7,419 bases of DNA. Origin: JANXSG01 sp038203935 (GTDB lineage Bacteria; Armatimonadota; Chthonomonadetes; Chthonomonadales; Chthonomonadaceae). A model generated the notes under the pieces. That model was not told where the DNA came from and did not search any database. It saw only the letters and a list, made by a program, of their open reading frames with translations. Both the position numbers and the translations under genes were made by a program. The stretch spans positions 1-7,419 of the forward strand of contig JBBRDM010000219.1 of the NCBI GenBank assembly GCA_038203935.1. Direction: 5' to 3'. The number at the start of each line of letters is the position of its first letter. Positions within the stretch are counted from its first letter, which is position 1. Positions 5,483 to 7,419 of this stretch are shown one piece after another.

Positions 5483-5952
5483 TATTTTTCTCCTTTATTT
5501 CGCTGACGAATAGCATAAAGTGTTTTCTAAAGCGATGTTCTATGAAATGCGCATTATTCAGCATGTTCCTCTCAATTACAATTTTCCTGCTATAACACAA
5601 ATTCGCTAATAAACGCACCACAGCTGAATTCCCTGACCGAGTGCCAGTGTGATTTCGGTTCCATTTCCTATCTTCAAAACCAGATGCAAGCACAGTACGC
5701 ATCGATTCACCGTCGATTTACAAGTCCCGATTATCTACCATAGCCAAAAACGTTACCTGCTGAGAAGTCGAACTGAGTTGATAAGGCATTGCTGAATGTG
5801 CAGAGTACTAGACCTTGCCTTTCAATAGTCATACCCCATTCCAGAATAATTTGTGCCTTCGCCATGAGAATGAATGAGTTGACCATGGAAATGGAAGGTG
5901 GTGGGATTAAATTTGTATAAAATTACCGCATATTAATCATGGATAGGAAAAT
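5483..5952. other. 470-bp gene-poor stretch between divergent genes
   Basis: No recognisable protein or RNA gene lies here. The left part carries the SD and a candidate promoter for the Cdd1 gene. The right end carries the SD AGGA (5945-5948) of the response-regulator gene and an AT-rich segment (5907-5937) with TATAAA at 5916-5921, but no matching -35 box. The centre (about 5700-5880) shows nothing I can assign; it may be a decayed gene or an unrecognised regulatory region. Confidence 0.5.
5553..5581 (-). promoter_or_regulatory. Possible promoter for the Cdd1-type gene
   Basis: On the minus strand, TTGTAA (5581-5576, 4/6) and AATAAT (5558-5553, 5/6) are separated by 17 bp. The start would be near 5546, about 64 nt before the GTG start codon. 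It is a moderate consensus match in AT-rich DNA. Confidence 0.38.
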
Positions 5953-6579
5953 ATGAAAAATCCCATTCGCATTTTAATTGCAGACAGCAATGCTTTCTTC
6001 CGGGAAGGCGTGCGAGCAGTATTGGATGGACCCGGCGATATGGAAGTCGTCGCGCAGGCAAGCAATGCTATGGAAACCGTATCGGCCTTTCAGCATTTTC
6101 ATCCCGATGTGACTATTCTGGATCTCAGAATGCCCGAAATGGAGTGTTTAAATGCGATGAAGGCTATTCGAACGGAGAGCGCCTCCGCGAAAATTATTAT
6201 TTTCACGGCTTATGATAGTGAAGAAGATATTATTAGAGGGATGCGGGCAGGAGCCAGCGGCTACCTTTTGAAGGATACTCCGCCAGAGGATCTGCTCCAA
6301 ATTATACGGCAGGTTCATTCTGGGACGATCAAAATCGCTGCGGACATTTTACATAAAGTCACGCACCACTCCAATTCAGAGGAGCTGTCCGAATGTGAAA
6401 GAATCGTTCTCGAAAATTTAGCGCACGGTAAAAGCAACAGCCAGATTGCAGGACATCTGACACTTTCAGAAAGTACGATCAAGTTCCATATCAATAATAT
6501 TCTGCTAAAGCTCGATGTTTCAAACCGGACAGAAGCGGTAGTAACCGGCTTGAAACGAGGGCTTATTCGTCTGGACTGA
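5953..6579 (+). CDS. NarL/FixJ-family response regulator (REC plus LuxR-type HTH)
   Basis: Two-component response regulator of 208 aa, normal length. The receiver domain spans about residues 5-120, with phosphoacceptor D57 (TILDLRMPE), T85 (FTAYD) and K107 (YLLKD). The LuxR-type HTH spans about 144-206 (LSECERIVLENLAHGKSNSQ; STIKFHINNILLKLDV). The usual acidic pair near the N-terminus reads A10-D11-S12-N13, so the second Asp, a metal ligand in CheY-like receivers, is replaced by Ser. Phosphorylation may therefore be weakened or altered. The ATG is preceded by AGGA 4 nt upstream. No histidine kinase is present, so it is an orphan here and its targets are unknown. It forms a single-gene unit with convergent and divergent neighbours. 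Confidence 0.94.
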   Translation: MKNPIRILIADSNAFFREGVRAVLDGPGDMEVVAQASNAMETVSAFQHFHPDVTILDLRMPEMECLNAMKAIRTESASAKIIIFTAYDSEEDIIRGMRAGASGYLLKDTPPEDLLQIIRQVHSGTIKIAADILHKVTHHSNSEELSECERIVLENLAHGKSNSQIAGHLTLSESTIKFHINNILLKLDVSNRTEAVVTGLKRGLIRLD

Positions 6580-6633
6580 AAACAGGTACAATACGATCTA
6601 TCTCTTATCTGACCCAGCCCTCATTCCACGGAA

Positions 6634-6712
6634 CTCCTTCTCCCAAAAACGAAAAAAAGGAATCACCTTACCCGCTCCTTCTCCCAGATGCGGGTTCTTC
6701 ACGAGGGAGCGG
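6634..6712. repeat. Degenerate intergenic repeat: 12-bp direct copies and 7-bp inverted arms
   Basis: CTCCTTCTCCCA occurs at 6634-6645 and again at 6675-6686, 41 bp apart. CCGCTCC (6672-6678) and GGAGCGG (6706-6712) are inverted arms around a 27-nt loop, and CCCGC/GCGGG (6671-6675, 6690-6694) gives an alternative fold. This resembles the eroded CTCC-rich intergenic repeats found in multiple copies in some genomes. Copy number cannot be judged from one window. Confidence 0.45.
6652..6669 (-). terminator. Weak candidate terminator for the STN-domain gene
   Basis: On the minus strand, AAGG-TGATT-CCTT (6669-6657) is followed by five T (6656-6652), then CG and five more T (6649-6645). The stem is only 4 bp. 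The larger inverted arms at 6672-6712 lie just upstream on this strand and may help. It is 106 bp past the stop codon. Confidence 0.3.
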
Positions 6713-6774
6713 CCAAGACGCATTCTTGAAATTCCGACTTTCCAGTTGAATCAAGACATTGAAAAAAACTATGG

Positions 6775-7419
6775 TTATTTCTTTATAGAGGGAGATGCTT
6801 TTGAGGTCAATGAATCTACCTGTGGCTTGTTTGATTCACCCACAAATATTCGAAAATCGGGGCGTGTCGTGATAAGAATATGATCGTTTTCCCACCGCCA
6901 TTCCAGCCGGGCATAGGCAGTAAGTATATTGAGCAAATCGGGAAACGGCCGCGAGGATATACTGCCTTCAATGCGCAGTTTCAAACCCGCTGGTACTTCT
7001 GAGCCAATGATTACTTCCACGCCGGCCTGTTTTCCTATTTGCTGCAGCAGATCGGTAACTGGAACAGGATGTCCATTCTGGATATGAAAGGAGACAGGCG
7101 CACTCTCCGCAATAATCCGTATATTTGATCGAGACATTTCAGCGCCTCGGCTAGCTGTAGAATCGCTGTTTAGCATCAGTCCGTTGGAGTTCAAATCTTG
7201 CTTTAACATCGGCGTATTGAGATTAGTCGCACGAGAAGCCGTATAGGCAGGCTTTTTATCCCTATTCGGCTGCTTCGATTGCAGTTCAGAAACAGAAGGC
7301 GCCGCACTGCCTAATCGCGCAGCGCTATCCTGTTTCTGAGGCATCGCATTTCCACCACTGCCCCCACCTCTCGCGCCGAAGAACATCCCACCAGGGCCAT
7401 TCGGGCCAGAATCGACGTT
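6775..7419 (-). CDS. Partial STN-like (secretin/TonB short N-terminal) domain protein
   Basis: The reading frame stays open to the right edge, so the 5' end is missing; 214 codons are visible. The Met codon at 7386 is internal or doubtful, because the sequence before it (SGPNGPGG) continues a Gly-rich tract (MFFGARGGGSGG). After that comes a long low-complexity linker rich in Ser, Asn, Gln and Lys (about visible residues 25-105). An STN-like fold follows at about 107-186: VSFHIQNGHPVPVTDLLQQI, AGVEVIIGSEVPAGLKLRIE, then FPDLLNILTAYARLEW and HILITT. STN domains occur in secretins, TonB-dependent receptors and some anti-sigma or FecR-type proteins. Here the domain is near the C-terminus, not followed by a secretin or barrel. 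A periplasmic or cell-envelope role is likely. The full function cannot be told without the missing part. Confidence 0.72.
   Translation of the reverse strand, partial: NVDSGPNGPGGMFFGARGGGSGGNAMPQKQDSAARLGSAAPSVSELQSKQPNRDKKPAYTASRATNLNTPMLKQDLNSNGLMLNSDSTASRGAEMSRSNIRIIAESAPVSFHIQNGHPVPVTDLLQQIGKQAGVEVIIGSEVPAGLKLRIEGSISSRPFPDLLNILTAYARLEWRWENDHILITTRPDFRIFVGESNKPQVDSLTSKASPSIKK

Noticed and set aside
5457..5702. 81-codon open frame on the minus strand upstream of the Cdd1-type gene
   Set aside because: It covers the Cdd1 SD and start codon, has only a weak GGTGA as ribosome site, and its Arg/Asn/His-rich product matches no family I know. A small real gene is not fully excluded.

Overview
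The window comes from a Gram-negative-type bacterium. The best evidence is an HlyD/YbhG-class periplasmic adaptor that carries the R-x3-L-x6-S tip motif used to dock on TolC-family outer-membrane channels. Base composition looks intermediate, and several start codons are GTG or TTG with strong Shine-Dalgarno (SD) sequences. The gene mix (SMP-30 lactonase, HxlR/RutE pair, Cdd1, orphan NarL-type regulator, STN-domain protein) resembles a free-living environmental chromosome such as Acidobacteriota or Armatimonadota, but the phylum cannot be fixed from this sequence. No rRNA, tRNA, CRISPR array, transposase or phage gene was seen.

Layout. 44-1507 (-): HlyD-family adaptor whose pump partner, if adjacent, lies left of the window. 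1687-1766: divergent promoter region with near-consensus sigma-70 boxes on both strands around a 9-bp inverted repeat. 1814-2851 (+): SAM-dependent methyltransferase with a C-terminal coiled coil, of the kind found with cell-surface glycan genes. 2852-3061: leader region with a dyad and a tandem repeat. 3062-3979 (+): exported SMP-30/gluconolactonase-like protein. 3981-4040: perfect 24-bp inverted repeat between two converging genes. 4069-4686 (-): RutE-type malonic semialdehyde reductase. 4687-4810: compact divergent control region. 4811-5218 (+): HxlR regulator. 5210-5482 (-): Cdd1-type helix-hairpin-helix protein, overlapping the HxlR gene tail to tail by 9 bp. 5483-5952: gene-poor stretch. 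5953-6579 (+): NarL/FixJ-type response regulator with no kinase nearby. 6580-6774: degenerate repeats between converging genes. 6775-7419 (-): 3' part of an STN-domain protein that runs off the right edge.

How the genes may work together. Two divergent pairs look like regulatory units. HlyD and the methyltransferase share one promoter region. RutE and HxlR share a region where the two -10 boxes are the two strands of the same palindrome, and a second palindrome covers one -35 box and the other start site. The latter is the clearest candidate circuit: an HxlR regulator controlling an aldehyde-reducing flavoenzyme and itself. The remaining genes look like independent single-gene units. I found no convincing wholly new multi-gene system. 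The most unusual items are the 4+4 mirror-symmetric 26-residue repeat in the HlyD hairpin, the shared-box divergent promoter and the 24-bp perfect inverted repeat.
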